This document shows, one piece after another, positions 38,016 through 46,890 of a DNA stretch of 64,000 nt. The stretch covers positions 1 to 64,000 of the forward strand of contig NCKC01000002.1 of assembly GCA_002282715.1 (NCBI GenBank), read 5' to 3'. The number at the start of each line of letters is the position of its first letter. Position 1 is the first letter of the stretch. This DNA comes from Halothiobacillus sp. 15-55-196 (GTDB lineage Bacteria; Pseudomonadota; Gammaproteobacteria; Halothiobacillales; Halothiobacillaceae). The translations under genes and the position numbers were made by a program. Below the pieces are notes generated by a model that did no database searches, was not told the origin of the DNA, and saw nothing but the letters and a program-made list of their open reading frames with translations.

Positions 38016-39377
38016 CTAGTCCTGCACCGCAAAACGCACGGCATCTAAGGTGACATCGGCGAGCATCTGCCATTGCTCGTCATCCATGACGTACGGCGGC
38101 ATCCAGTAGATGGTATTTCCCAGCGGGCGGAGCAGCACTTCGTGGTCCAGCGCGTACCGATAAGCCTTCTGGTTGCGACGCTCGGCCCGCGGGAACGGAT
38201 TGCCCTGATTGCCGGGCCGGTCGTCGACCAGATCCAAGGCCACGATCATGCCGCAACGACGCAGATGCGCGATGTTGGGCAACTCGGCCAGGGGCGCGGT
38301 GAGCCGGTCGATCATCGCCCCGCGCTCGCGATTGCGTTCGAGCACATTATCCTGCTCGAAGATATCCAGCGTCGCCAGCGCGGCCGTGCAGGCCAGCGGA
38401 TTGCCGGTGTAACTGTGTGAATGCAGGAAGGCCCGGCTGACAGGCGCCTCACAATAAAACGCCTGATAGATGTCCTCGGTGGTGAGCACGGCGGAAAGAG
38501 GCAGATAGCCGCCGGTAATACCCTTGGACAGACACAGGATATCCGGCGTGATGCCGCCCTGCTCGCAGGCAAACAGGGTGCCGGTGCGGCCGAATCCGAC
38601 CGCGATTTCATCGGCAATCAGATGCACCTCGAATTCATCGCATAAAGCGCGCAAACCCGCAAGATAAGCCGATTCGTGCATCCGCATCCCGGCGGCGCAT
38701 TGCACCAGTGGCTCGATGATGATCGCGCAGGTTGAAGACGCCACGCGCTCGAGCAACGCACGCATACCCGCCAATGCGCGCTCGGTAACATCGGCGCAGG
38801 ATTCGCCGGGCGCGGCCTGCTGGCAATCGGGTGAAGGCGCGATAAAGGCGGGCTGGATCAGTGGCGCGTAGGTTTCGGTGAAAATGGGAATGTTTCCGAC
38901 CCCGAGCGCGCCCATGGTTTCGCCGTGATAGCTGTTTTCCAGGGCGATGAACCGCGTTTTTTCCCCGCGACCAAGATTGCGCCAGTAGTGAAAACTCATT
39001 TTCAGGGCGACTTCCACACCGGAAGCGCCGTTATCCGCGAAAAACACCCGATCCAGACCCGGTGGCGTCAATTGAACCAATCGTTCGGATAACTCGACCA
39101 CCGGCTGATGGCTGAATCCGGCGAGAATCACATGTTCGAGCTGATCGAGCTGCGCCTTGAGACGCGCATTGATCACCGGATTGGCGTGCCCGAACAGATT
39201 CACCCACCACGAACTGATCACATCGAGATAGCGTCGACCATCGAAGTCGTACAACCAGCAACCCTCGCCACGCGACACGGGAATCGGCGGCAGGGTCTCG
39301 TGCTCTTTCATCTGGGTGCAGGGATGCCAGAGCACCGCCAGATCGCGGTCGATCCAGGATTGATTCGAACTCATCAT
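38016..39377 (-). CDS. bioA: Adenosylmethionine-8-amino-7-oxononanoate aminotransferase
   Basis: PLP enzyme that makes 7,8-diaminopelargonic acid in biotin synthesis, with SAM as the amino donor. 453 residues from the ATG at 39377 (MMSSNQSWIDRDL). Substrate and cofactor motifs: HPCTQMKEHE, SSWWVNLFGHANP, FADNGASGVEVALKMSF, YHGETMGALG, IADEIAVGFGRTG, and the PLP lysine in LCLSKGITGG. An upstream TTG (39410) in the same frame is less likely. No other bio gene is nearby. It starts 14 bases after the NfeD gene. Confidence 0.95.
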   Translation of the reverse strand: MMSSNQSWIDRDLAVLWHPCTQMKEHETLPPIPVSRGEGCWLYDFDGRRYLDVISSWWVNLFGHANPVINARLKAQLDQLEHVILAGFSHQPVVELSERLVQLTPPGLDRVFFADNGASGVEVALKMSFHYWRNLGRGEKTRFIALENSYHGETMGALGVGNIPIFTETYAPLIQPAFIAPSPDCQQAAPGESCADVTERALAGMRALLERVASSTCAIIIEPLVQCAAGMRMHESAYLAGLRALCDEFEVHLIADEIAVGFGRTGTLFACEQGGITPDILCLSKGITGGYLPLSAVLTTEDIYQAFYCEAPVSRAFLHSHSYTGNPLACTAALATLDIFEQDNVLERNRERGAMIDRLTAPLAELPNIAHLRRCGMIVALDLVDDRPGNQGNPFPRAERRNQKAYRYALDHEVLLRPLGNTIYWMPPYVMDDEQWQMLADVTLDAVRFAVQD

Positions 39378-39390
39378 GTTTAACCCGAGG

Positions 39391-39843
39391 TTATCTCGTG
39401 ACCGGTGCAACCACGAGATTGGAACTGTCGACCGACGTCACCTCGACCACTGAGCCTGATGGCATATCCGGTCCGAGTACACGCCAACGCGAATCCCCGA
39501 TTCGCACCCAACCCACGCCATTGACGATGGGGGCTTCAAGGGTGAAATGACGGCCGATATATTGCTCGCCTCGCCGATTAAGCTTGGGGTGGTCGGTGGC
39601 CTGCTTGTTCGGCACGAATACCCGACGCCCGATCAATACGGCAACGATCGACAGGACGGCAAACAAACCGATCTGCACCGGCCAGCCGATATCCGGCAAG
39701 AAAAAGCTGATGCCGCCGACCACGCCAGCGGCCACGCCGAGCCAGAGGAAGAAGCTCGATGGCGCGAATATCTCCACGACGACGAGCAGCACGCCAAGGA
39801 TGAACCACGCCCAATAGTCCCAAACCAAGGTATCAAGCGGCAT
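39391..39843 (-). CDS. NfeD-family membrane protein
   Basis: 150 residues: two or three transmembrane helices (about 8-30, 32-50 and 53-75) and a C-terminal OB-fold-like soluble domain (RRGEQYIGRHFTLEAPIVNGVGWVRIGDSRWRVLGPDMPSGSVVEVTSVD), the NfeD layout. Such proteins are encoded beside SPFH (stomatin-like) genes and are thought to work with them in membrane microdomains; an SPFH gene lies two genes upstream. Confidence 0.88.
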   Translation of the reverse strand: MPLDTLVWDYWAWFILGVLLVVVEIFAPSSFFLWLGVAAGVVGGISFFLPDIGWPVQIGLFAVLSIVAVLIGRRVFVPNKQATDHPKLNRRGEQYIGRHFTLEAPIVNGVGWVRIGDSRWRVLGPDMPSGSVVEVTSVDSSNLVVAPVTR

Positions 39844-39883
39844 TATGACAACTCACTCCACTCAAGTGATTCAAGAGGCGAGA

Positions 39884-40237
39884 TCATCGAGCGATGACCC
39901 AACCATCACTGCCTTTGACTAAATGCAGCATCCGGGTGTTTTTCTGGTCACCGGCGAAGGGGGTGCTGACCTCGGTTTCGACCTTGCAGTCGAAGCCGGT
40001 GCCTGATGCATCTTTATTGCACTCGAGCACCTTGACCGATTTGATCTCAACCTTTGCCATCATCGCGCTCACGGCTTCACCGCCCTGAACCGAGCTGGCC
40101 TGGCTCATCGCCTTCGCCATACCGGATTTGAGCGCCTTCTCGACATCGCTCGACGAAGGCGCGCCGCTGGAACAGCCAGCCAAAGCGAGCACGACGAGCA
40201 CGGGAAGTGTCGCAATTAAATCACGCGTTGTTTTCAT
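39884..40237 (-). CDS. Small predicted lipoprotein
   Basis: 117 residues with a lipoprotein signal peptide: charged start MKTTRD, hydrophobic LIATLPVLVVL and lipobox LALAGC, so Cys22 would be lipidated. The mature part has a helical segment (DVEKALKSGMAKAMSQAS) and a compact C-terminal domain with two cysteines (ECNKDASGTGFDCKVETEV) that may form a disulfide. I do not recognise the family. It sits between the SPFH and NfeD genes, so an association with that membrane complex is possible. Confidence 0.78.
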   Translation of the reverse strand: MKTTRDLIATLPVLVVLALAGCSSGAPSSSDVEKALKSGMAKAMSQASSVQGGEAVSAMMAKVEIKSVKVLECNKDASGTGFDCKVETEVSTPFAGDQKNTRMLHLVKGSDGWVIAR

Positions 40238-40262
40238 AGATGGTCCCTCAATTTTTCATGGA

Positions 40263-41177
40263 TTATTTTGGGTTGACCTTAAAGGCTTCTTTCGCCAATT
40301 CGGCGATCCCTTCGAGGGAGCCGAGCATGTTGCTGGCCTCGATCGGCAGCATGATGACTTTCTGGTTCGGTGCGGTGGCCACCGACTGGAACGCTTCGAT
40401 GTATTTGGTCGCCACAAAGTAGTTGATGGCCTGCACATTACCGGCGGCAATGGCTTCACTCACAGACTTGGTAGCAAAAGCTTCTGCCTGTGCCAGGCGT
40501 TCGCGCGCTTCAGCATCACGGAAGGCCGCCTCCCGATCACCCTCGGCTTTCAGGATATTCGACTGCTTCTCGCCCTCTGCCTTCAAAATGGCTGCCTGCC
40601 GGAAGCCCTCGGCTTCCAGAATATTGGCGCGCTTCTCCCGCTCGGCTTTCATTTGGCGTCCCATGGCCGCCACCAGATCCTGAGGTGGCGTGATGTCCTT
40701 GATTTCGATTCGGGTGATTTTGGTGCCCCAGGGCGAGGTGGCTTCATCCACCACGGACAGCAGACGGGCATTGATATCGTCCCGGCGGGAGAGGATTTCG
40801 TCCAGATCCATCGAGCCCATGACGTTCCGGATGTTGGTGATCACCAGGTTCAGAATGGCATAATCAAGCTGGTGCACTTCATAGGCTGCACGGGCCGGAT
40901 CGAGTACTTGAAAAAAGACGACGCCATCGACCTTGATCATCGCGTTATCCCGCGTGATGATTTCCTGCGACGCGACGTCGAGCACCTGTTCCATCACGTT
41001 GATCTTGCGACCGATCCGATCGATGTACGGCACGATCAGGTTCAAACCGGGTTCGAGCGTCCGGGTGTAGCGACCGAAACGCTCTACGGTCCACATCGAG
41101 CCTTGCGGCACCTGCTTGATGCCCGCGAAAATGGTGGCCGCAGCCAACACCAACAAAACAATGGCAAACGTTCCCAT
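40263..41177 (-). CDS. SPFH/Band 7 (stomatin-like, QmcA-type) membrane protein
   Basis: 304 residues from the ATG at 41177, which has GGAG 8 bases upstream. One N-terminal membrane helix (MGTFAIVLLVLAAATIFAGI), then the Band 7 domain (VERFGRYTRTLEPGLNLIVPYIDRIG...VTNIRNVMGSMDLDEILSRRDDIN) and a long charged coiled coil rich in Ala-Glu-Gly repeats (about 185-250). Resembles E. coli QmcA, which forms membrane assemblies with an NfeD partner. An ATG six codons upstream is less likely. Confidence 0.92.
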   Translation of the reverse strand: MGTFAIVLLVLAAATIFAGIKQVPQGSMWTVERFGRYTRTLEPGLNLIVPYIDRIGRKINVMEQVLDVASQEIITRDNAMIKVDGVVFFQVLDPARAAYEVHQLDYAILNLVITNIRNVMGSMDLDEILSRRDDINARLLSVVDEATSPWGTKITRIEIKDITPPQDLVAAMGRQMKAEREKRANILEAEGFRQAAILKAEGEKQSNILKAEGDREAAFRDAEARERLAQAEAFATKSVSEAIAAGNVQAINYFVATKYIEAFQSVATAPNQKVIMLPIEASNMLGSLEGIAELAKEAFKVNPK

Positions 41178-41355
41178 GAGGCCCACTCCTTTCAATGCAT
41201 TTTATGGATACCACTTATCGATGCTGTTGTCTTGATATACGAAGTCAATACTGATGAAAAGAAATCGATGCAGCCATGATCGACGTATCAAACCGTCAAT
41301 GTACGTGGCATCGATGACAATAGCATTGAAGCCGACGGCAACCAATGGCAGTTAG

Positions 41356-42198
41356 TTAGCAAGACATCAATCCCGCATCGCGACAGATGTTGATGACCGG
41401 GGCCGCCTGGTTCATGGTGTAGAAGTGCAGCCCGGGCGCGCCGGCCTGAACGAGATCGGCAGTCAAGCGGGTCACCACGTCATGGCCGAATGCGCGCAGG
41501 CCATCCATGTCGTCACCGAAGGCTTCGAGGCGTTTGCGCAACCAACGCGGCAAATCCGCCCCGCAGGCATCGGAAAACCGCGCCAGTTGGGTGTAATTGC
41601 TGATCGGCATGATGCCGGGCACGATCGGAATCGTGACCTGCAACTTTTCGCAGTCATCCAAGAAGCGGGCGTAGGCTTCGATGGAATAGAAATATTGCGT
41701 GATGGCGCCGTCGGCACCCGCTTCGACTTTCTGCTTGAAATGCAGCAAGTCGGCACGGGCATTGGCCGATTGCGGGTGAAATTCGGGATAAGCCGCCACT
41801 TCGATGTGGAACCAGTCGCCACTGTGTTCTCGAATGAACGCAACGAGTTCGCTGGCATATCGGAAATCGCCCGGATCGCGCATCCCGGAGGGCAAATCCC
41901 CCCGCAAGGCGACTATTCGCTTGATACCGAGCGCACGGTACTGGTCCAGAATGGCCGCGATACTGGCTCGCGTGGAACCAATGCAGGACAGATGCGGCGC
42001 GGCAGGCACACCGGATTCGGTCTGAATCGCTTGAACAGTTGCAAAGCTTCGATCCTGAGTCGAGCCACCCGCGCCATAAGTGACGGAGAAATACTCCGGC
42101 TTCAGGGCAGCGGTCAACTGTTCGGTAACGGCACGCAGCTTAAGCGCACCCTCGTCCGACTTGGGCGGAAAAAACTCACAGGATAAGGGCGTGTGCAT
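41356..42198 (-). CDS. metF: 5,10-methylenetetrahydrofolate reductase
   Basis: Flavoenzyme that makes 5-methyl-THF for methionine synthesis. 280 residues from the ATG at 42198 (MHTPLSCEFFPPKSDEG), which has GGAGG 5 bases upstream; the longer frame overlaps the ahcY stop. Family motifs: CEFFPPKSDEG, SVTYGAGGSTQDRSF, RGDLPSG, DGAITQYFYSIEAY and the FAD-barrel segment VPGIMPISNYTQLARF. Third gene of the metK-ahcY-metF cluster, so it supplies methyl groups for the same cycle. Confidence 0.95.
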   Translation of the reverse strand: MHTPLSCEFFPPKSDEGALKLRAVTEQLTAALKPEYFSVTYGAGGSTQDRSFATVQAIQTESGVPAAPHLSCIGSTRASIAAILDQYRALGIKRIVALRGDLPSGMRDPGDFRYASELVAFIREHSGDWFHIEVAAYPEFHPQSANARADLLHFKQKVEAGADGAITQYFYSIEAYARFLDDCEKLQVTIPIVPGIMPISNYTQLARFSDACGADLPRWLRKRLEAFGDDMDGLRAFGHDVVTRLTADLVQAGAPGLHFYTMNQAAPVINICRDAGLMSC

Positions 42199-42215
42199 AA
42201 TTGCCTCCGAGCCCA

Positions 42216-43628
42216 TCAGTAGCGGTAGCTATCAGGCTTGTAGGGTCCGTTGACCTCGACACCGAGGTAGGCCGCCTGTTTGTCGGTCATCTTCGTCAGC
42301 ACGCCGCCGAAACCCGCCACCATGTAACGCGCCACTTCTTCATCCAGCGCCTTGGGCAGCACTTCAACGCGCAACAGTTCGGCTTTGCGTGACTCGGGCT
42401 GGTCGGCAAACTTGTTGGCGAACAAATGCAGCTGAGCCAGCACCTGATTGGCGAACGAACCATCCATGATGCGGCTGGGGTGCCCCGTCGCATTACCGAG
42501 GTTCACCAAACGCCCTTCTGAAAGCAGAATCAGATAGTTATCCGAATCCAGATTCGGTTCCGATCCCGGTGCCGTGTCACGATAAATTTTGTGCACCTGC
42601 GGCTTGATCTCTTCCCACACCCAGTTCTTGCGCATGTAGGCGGTATCGATTTCATTATCGAAGTGGCCGATGTTGCTCACTACCGCGCCATTCTTCAATG
42701 CCTTGAGCATGGGGGCGTCGCAGACGTTCACGTTACCAGTTGTCGTGACGATCAGGTCGATTTTGCCGAGCAACTGTTTGTCGACACAGGTATCGCTGCC
42801 GTCATTGTGGCCGTTGAGGTAAGGTGAGACGAGCTCATAACCGTCCATACAGGCCTGCATGGCACAGATCGGGTCGATCTCCGAGACTTTGACGATCATG
42901 CCTTCCTGACGCAGTGAAGCGGCCGAGCCCTTGCCGACATCACCATAACCGATGACCAGCGCCTGCTTGCCCGAAAGCAGATGATCGGTCGCCCGTTTGA
43001 TCGCGTCATTCAGGGAATGGCGGCAACCGTACTTGTTGTCGTTCTTGCTCTTGGTCACGGAGTCATTGACATTGACCGCCGGGATTTTCAGCGTGCCGGC
43101 CTTCAGCATTTCGTGCAGGCGGTGCACGCCCGTCGTGGTTTCTTCCGAAACGCCATGGATACCCGCCAGCAACTCGGGATGTTTCTCGTGAATCAGACCG
43201 GTCAAATCACCGCCGTCATCCAGAATGAGGTTGGGCGTCCAGCCATCGGGGCCGGTGATCGTTTGTTCGATGCACCACCAGTACTCTTCTTCTGTTTCAC
43301 CTTTCCAGGCAAACACCGGGATACCGGCGGCGGCAATCGCAGCGGCAGCGTGATCCTGGGTGGAGAAAATATTGCATGAAGACCAGCGCACCGATGCGCC
43401 CAGGTCAACCAGGGTTTCGATCAGAACAGCCGTTTGCACCGTCATGTGCAGGCTGCCGACAATGCGCGCACCCGCCAGCGGTTGCGCCTCGCGATATTTG
43501 GCACGAATCGCCATCAGAGCAGGCATTTCCCGCTCGGCGATACGCAATTCTTTGCGACCATAATCGGCCAGGGAGATATCAGCCACTTTGTAATCGATGG
43601 CCGTTTTGAAAGAATTTGGGTTTTGCAT
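42216..43628 (-). CDS. ahcY: Adenosylhomocysteinase (SAH hydrolase)
   Basis: NAD-dependent cytoplasmic enzyme that cleaves S-adenosylhomocysteine to homocysteine and adenosine, relieving product inhibition of methyltransferases. 470 residues with the proteobacterial insert. Motifs: [46 protein letters not shown], the NAD site [15 protein letters not shown], and the C-terminal PDSYRY essential for oligomer function. The leader carries an SAH riboswitch and terminator. Confidence 0.97.
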   Translation of the reverse strand: MQNPNSFKTAIDYKVADISLADYGRKELRIAEREMPALMAIRAKYREAQPLAGARIVGSLHMTVQTAVLIETLVDLGASVRWSSCNIFSTQDHAAAAIAAAGIPVFAWKGETEEEYWWCIEQTITGPDGWTPNLILDDGGDLTGLIHEKHPELLAGIHGVSEETTTGVHRLHEMLKAGTLKIPAVNVNDSVTKSKNDNKYGCRHSLNDAIKRATDHLLSGKQALVIGYGDVGKGSAASLRQEGMIVKVSEIDPICAMQACMDGYELVSPYLNGHNDGSDTCVDKQLLGKIDLIVTTTGNVNVCDAPMLKALKNGAVVSNIGHFDNEIDTAYMRKNWVWEEIKPQVHKIYRDTAPGSEPNLDSDNYLILLSEGRLVNLGNATGHPSRIMDGSFANQVLAQLHLFANKFADQPESRKAELLRVEVLPKALDEEVARYMVAGFGGVLTKMTDKQAAYLGVEVNGPYKPDSYRY

Positions 43629-43647
43629 GATGTTTCCTCAGTTCAAC

Positions 43648-43674
43648 AAAAAACCTGCCGAAATGTGCAGGTTT
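43648..43674 (-). terminator. Riboswitch-linked terminator hairpin before ahcY
   Basis: Minus strand: AAACCTGC-(8)-GCAGGTTT merging into a run of six T, between the SAH aptamer and ahcY. The hairpin begins immediately after the aptamer's last stem, so it looks like the expression platform: SAH binding would favour an alternative fold and readthrough. Confidence 0.75.
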
Positions 43675-43742
43675 CAGAGCGCCGTTGAATGAAAGCCAAT
43701 GCCTCAAGCCTCACCCCGGATGGGGTTGCAGCGCTCCTTGAG
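43675..43742 (-). promoter_or_regulatory. SAH riboswitch controlling ahcY-metF
   Basis: On the minus strand the leader contains the conserved SAH aptamer segments in order: AAGGAGCGCTGCAAC, a variable GC hairpin (CCCCATCCGGGG), GAGGCTTG, and AACGGCGCTC, whose GCGCTC pairs with GAGCGC of the first segment (P1) while GGCTTG forms the pseudoknot part. This RNA class senses S-adenosylhomocysteine and turns on SAH recycling genes. A TATAAT box lies upstream and a terminator downstream. Confidence 0.92.
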
Positions 43743-43757
43743 GAATCGGATGGTGAG

Positions 43758-43763
43758 ATTATA
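43758..43763 (-). promoter_or_regulatory. -10 box of the riboswitch-ahcY transcript
   Basis: Perfect TATAAT on the minus strand, overlapping the TAA stop codon of metK. Transcription would start near 43751, just before the aptamer. There is no good -35 element at 16-18 bases. Confidence 0.6.
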
Positions 43764-44931
43764 GACCGGCGTCAGCCCGCAGCGCATCTGCCTTGTCTGT
43801 TTTTTCCCAGGTAAAGTCGTCGTCTTCCCGGCCAAAGTGACCATAGGCCGCGGTTTTCTGGTAAATCGGCCGAATGAGATCGAGCATACGGACGATGCCA
43901 TAGGGGCGCAGATCAAAATGTGTGCGCACCAGATCGGTGATCCGATGATCGGAAATCCTGCCTGTGCCGAAGGTATCGATACTGATCGAGGTGGGTTCCG
44001 CCACGCCGATAGCATAGGAAACCTGAATTTCGCAGCGGTCGGCAAGGCCCGCCGCCACGATGTTCTTCGCCACATAACGACCCGCATAGGCCGCAGAACG
44101 ATCCACCTTGGAGGGATCCTTACCGGAAAACGCTCCGCCGCCATGCCGCGCCATGCCGCCATAGGTATCGACAATGATCTTGCGACCGGTCAAACCGCAA
44201 TCCCCCACCGGACCACCAATCACGAAATTGCCGGTCGGGTTGATGTGGTATTTGGTTTTTTCATCCAGCCAATCCGCCGGCAGTGTCGGCTTGATGATCA
44301 GCTCCATCACCGCTTCGCGCAAATCCTTCTGACTCACCTCCGGACCATGCTGCGTCGAAAGAACGACGGCATCGATTCCGACCGGCTTGCCTTTCTTGTA
44401 ACGAAACGTCACCTGCGATTTGGCATCCGGGCGCAGCCAAGACAGGGTGTGGGATTTGCGAACCTCGGCCTGACGCTGCACCAATCGATGCGCATAGGTG
44501 ATGGGCGCGGGCATGAGGACGTCGGTTTCGTTGGTGGCGTACCCGAACATCAGGCCCTGATCACCGGCACCCTGCTCTTCGTCCACCATGCGATCCACAC
44601 CCTGTGCGATATCGGAAGACTGCTTGCCGATCGCATTCAGAACCCCGCAGGTGTTGCCATCGAATCCGAGATCGGAGCTGTCGTACCCGATATCCACGAT
44701 AACCTTGCGCACCAGCTCATCCAGATCCACCCAGGCGGAGGTGGTCACCTCGCCCGCCAGCACGACAAAACCGGTTTTCACCAAGGTTTCGCAAGCCACG
44801 CGCGCGCGCGGATCCTGACGGAGAATTGCATCCAGAACCGCATCGGAAATCTGGTCGGCAATCTTGTCTGGGTGGCCTTCAGCCACGGATTCGGAAGTAA
44901 AAAGATGAACAGGCTCACGATGGGCGGTCAT
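43759..44931 (-). CDS. metK: S-adenosylmethionine synthetase
   Basis: Makes SAM from methionine and ATP. 390 residues from the ATG at 44931 ([16 protein letters not shown]), preceded by AAGGA at 8 bases; the longer start at 44952 adds seven residues. Signatures: [19 protein letters not shown], the [12 protein letters not shown] motif, the P-loop-like [23 protein letters not shown], and [16 protein letters not shown]. Heads the cluster of methyl-cycle genes: MetK makes SAM, AhcY recycles the by-product, MetF provides methyl groups. Confidence 0.97.
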   Translation of the reverse strand: MTAHREPVHLFTSESVAEGHPDKIADQISDAVLDAILRQDPRARVACETLVKTGFVVLAGEVTTSAWVDLDELVRKVIVDIGYDSSDLGFDGNTCGVLNAIGKQSSDIAQGVDRMVDEEQGAGDQGLMFGYATNETDVLMPAPITYAHRLVQRQAEVRKSHTLSWLRPDAKSQVTFRYKKGKPVGIDAVVLSTQHGPEVSQKDLREAVMELIIKPTLPADWLDEKTKYHINPTGNFVIGGPVGDCGLTGRKIIVDTYGGMARHGGGAFSGKDPSKVDRSAAYAGRYVAKNIVAAGLADRCEIQVSYAIGVAEPTSISIDTFGTGRISDHRITDLVRTHFDLRPYGIVRMLDLIRPIYQKTAAYGHFGREDDDFTWEKTDKADALRADAGL

Positions 44932-45059
44932 GGACAAAATCCTTGGGTTCAATAGATCGGGGAATATAAATCAGCCGCTGATTCTAGCAGCTCATCGAGT
45001 AACTGAGCGACCTCGGCAAGCCTAAGGCACTGATCCGACCCAAGGCGAAAACGTCGCGC

Positions 45060-45917
45060 TCAATAACCGAAGGTGCCTTCGAGCAGTTTTTCCTGCCCGG
45101 CGTAATCACGGTCGGTGGCCTTGGTAAAGGCGCGCAACTGGGATTGCTTGAGCAGAGCCTCGCCCTCCGGGGTCTCACTCAGCCTGATCAGTGCAGACTG
45201 CAGGGATTTGGCAAGCTCTGGCGATACACTCGGGCTCACACTGACAGCAAGAAATGGCAGAGGCGCGGTTGTCGTCACCACATTGAGAGAAGGATAGCCC
45301 GCCGCAATCGGTGTTGGAATGACCGCAGCGGCCACTTTCCCAGCTTTGACCGCATCCGCGGCCGCCCGATTGGAATCTACAAATACAAGTTGAGGTTGCT
45401 GAACGGGGTTCGGGAACAACTGATAGAGCGTCAATGCACTGACGGAAGGCGAAGGCTGCACGGCAATTTTCTTGTTGATCAGCTCGGAGGGATCGAGCAC
45501 GGCATCATTTGGCCCGGTCACCAAGGACTGCGTCACAGTACCGCTGAGTTTTGCGATAACGTGCCAATGCTGGCGCTGTACGCGAAAATCGGTTGTCGGC
45601 GCTGCGTCGAGCGCGATATCGAAGGGCGAACCTGTTCGGGTTTCCTGCCAGAAAGCCAAATAATTCGGAAACACTTCCATCTCGATGGTCGTGCCGGTCA
45701 TCTCGCTCAATTTCTGAACCAGAGGGCCGAACGACTTTTCGAGCTCGGCCTGAGGCAGGAAAGGCGGAATGGCGAACTTGAGCGCGGCGGCCTGCGCCGA
45801 CAGACTCATCACCGAACACAGCAGCATGGCAGCAAAAACACCGAAACGGCGACCGAGCCACCGCATCCGACCTTCCCGCTTGAACCATAAAAAAGAAGAA
45901 ATATCAAGCAAACGCAT
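45060..45917 (-). CDS. PhnD-like phosphate/phosphonate-type solute-binding protein
   Basis: 285 residues from 45917 or 268 from an ATG at 45866. The upstream ATG has AAGGAG at a good distance; the downstream one has GGAAGG and gives a normal signal peptide (MRWLGRRFGVFAAMLLCSVMSLSAQA), so the start is unsettled. The mature part fits the PhnD-like periplasmic binding fold: FAIPPFLPQAELEKSFGPLVQKLSEMTGTTIEMEVFPNYLAFWQ and INKKIAVQPSPSVSALTLYQLF. No ABC permease or ATPase is adjacent; many orphan members serve as sensor partners or have unknown ligands. Confidence 0.8.
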   Translation of the reverse strand: MRLLDISSFLWFKREGRMRWLGRRFGVFAAMLLCSVMSLSAQAAALKFAIPPFLPQAELEKSFGPLVQKLSEMTGTTIEMEVFPNYLAFWQETRTGSPFDIALDAAPTTDFRVQRQHWHVIAKLSGTVTQSLVTGPNDAVLDPSELINKKIAVQPSPSVSALTLYQLFPNPVQQPQLVFVDSNRAAADAVKAGKVAAAVIPTPIAAGYPSLNVVTTTAPLPFLAVSVSPSVSPELAKSLQSALIRLSETPEGEALLKQSQLRAFTKATDRDYAGQEKLLEGTFGY

Positions 45918-46146
45918 ACATCAGACTCCTTTGATCACCGGGATAGACGTCTTCTCCGACAGAAGCCGCAACCGGATTCTTATAATATCGACGCGTCATC
46001 CTCTGCCCTGCATGGTCAGCTACATGTTGCGCCAGCCTTGTGATAGGCTCACCGTCAGACTGAACACGCCCCCCAAATCTTGGCATTGGCAAACTGCCGG
46101 GTGACGGAAGGTCTGTCACTAAAATGCAAAAATGAGGGATTGTCCA

Positions 46147-46701
46147 ATGGTTAGTACAACAACCCCCATAGGTGAATTTAATCGGCCCGCTATCGATTTC
46201 AAACTCCCCGATACCGAAGGCCGCCCATGGACACTGGAAGATTGCCGCGGACCGCGCGGGCTGCTCGTGATGTTCATCTGCAACCATTGTCCGTACGTGC
46301 AGGCCATTCTCCCGAAAATCGTACGGGACACGGCTGAACTCAAAACCCTGGGCATCCATGCCGTCGCCATCATGTCGAACGACATAGCGGATTACCCCGA
46401 GGACAGCCCGGAACACATGCGACGACTGGCGCGGGAATATGATTTCGGCTTCCCTTATCTGTACGACGAAACACAAGAGGTCGCCCGCGCCTATGGCGCC
46501 GTGTGCACGCCCGACTTCTTCGGTTATAACGCCGACCTCAAGTTGCAGTTCCGAGGGCGCCTTGATGCTTCCGGCCGACAAGACCAACCCGATGCGCCCA
46601 GAGAACTGTTCCACGCCATGCAACTGATCGCCGAAACCGGCGTCGGCCCCTCTGAACAGACACCCTCGATCGGATGCTCGATCAAATGGCGCTCGCCGTA
46701 G
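46147..46701 (+). CDS. Thioredoxin-fold (AhpC/TSA-like) protein
   Basis: 184 residues from the ATG at 46147. A thioredoxin-like family often annotated as redoxin or peroxiredoxin-like: KLPDTEGRPWTLEDCRGPRGLLVMFICNHCPYVQAI carries the CxxC-type motif CNHC at about residues 45-48, then IMSNDIADYPEDSPEHM, DETQEVARAYGAVCTPDFFGYN with the cis-proline loop (CTPD). No signal peptide, so cytoplasmic. The active site resembles thiol reductases more than true peroxiredoxins; substrate unknown. Divergent from the binding-protein gene. Confidence 0.88.
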   Translation: MVSTTTPIGEFNRPAIDFKLPDTEGRPWTLEDCRGPRGLLVMFICNHCPYVQAILPKIVRDTAELKTLGIHAVAIMSNDIADYPEDSPEHMRRLAREYDFGFPYLYDETQEVARAYGAVCTPDFFGYNADLKLQFRGRLDASGRQDQPDAPRELFHAMQLIAETGVGPSEQTPSIGCSIKWRSP

Positions 46702-46758
46702 CGCGGTGATCATCGATTCGGGTAACCGAAAGAGCAGCCATGTCGACGACGTACCTTG

Positions 46759-46786
46759 TTGCCATCTGGAGCAATTACGGTAACAT
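46759..46786 (+). promoter_or_regulatory. Candidate promoter of the tkt cluster
   Basis: TTGCCA (46759-46764), 16-base spacer, TAACAT (46781-46786), about 105 bases before the tkt start. Both boxes are imperfect. An LysR-type (CbbR) operator could be expected for Calvin-cycle genes; I see no clear T-N11-A palindrome. Confidence 0.4.
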
Positions 46787-46890
46787 GTGGCAAGTTTTTG
46801 GCCGTGAAACGCGCAAGAAATCCCATCACAGCGGGCGCATTCACCACACAGTTTTCATTTATCTTTTGACCTTCAAGAACGGAGAGACTT

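Noticed and set aside
40128-41279. 383-residue plus-strand frame opposite the SPFH and lipoprotein genes
   Set aside because: It is the antisense shadow of well-supported genes; its translation is rich in His, Arg and Gly without family features.
43837-44955. 372-residue plus-strand frame opposite metK
   Set aside because: Antisense of metK; composition and lack of motifs mark it as a shadow.
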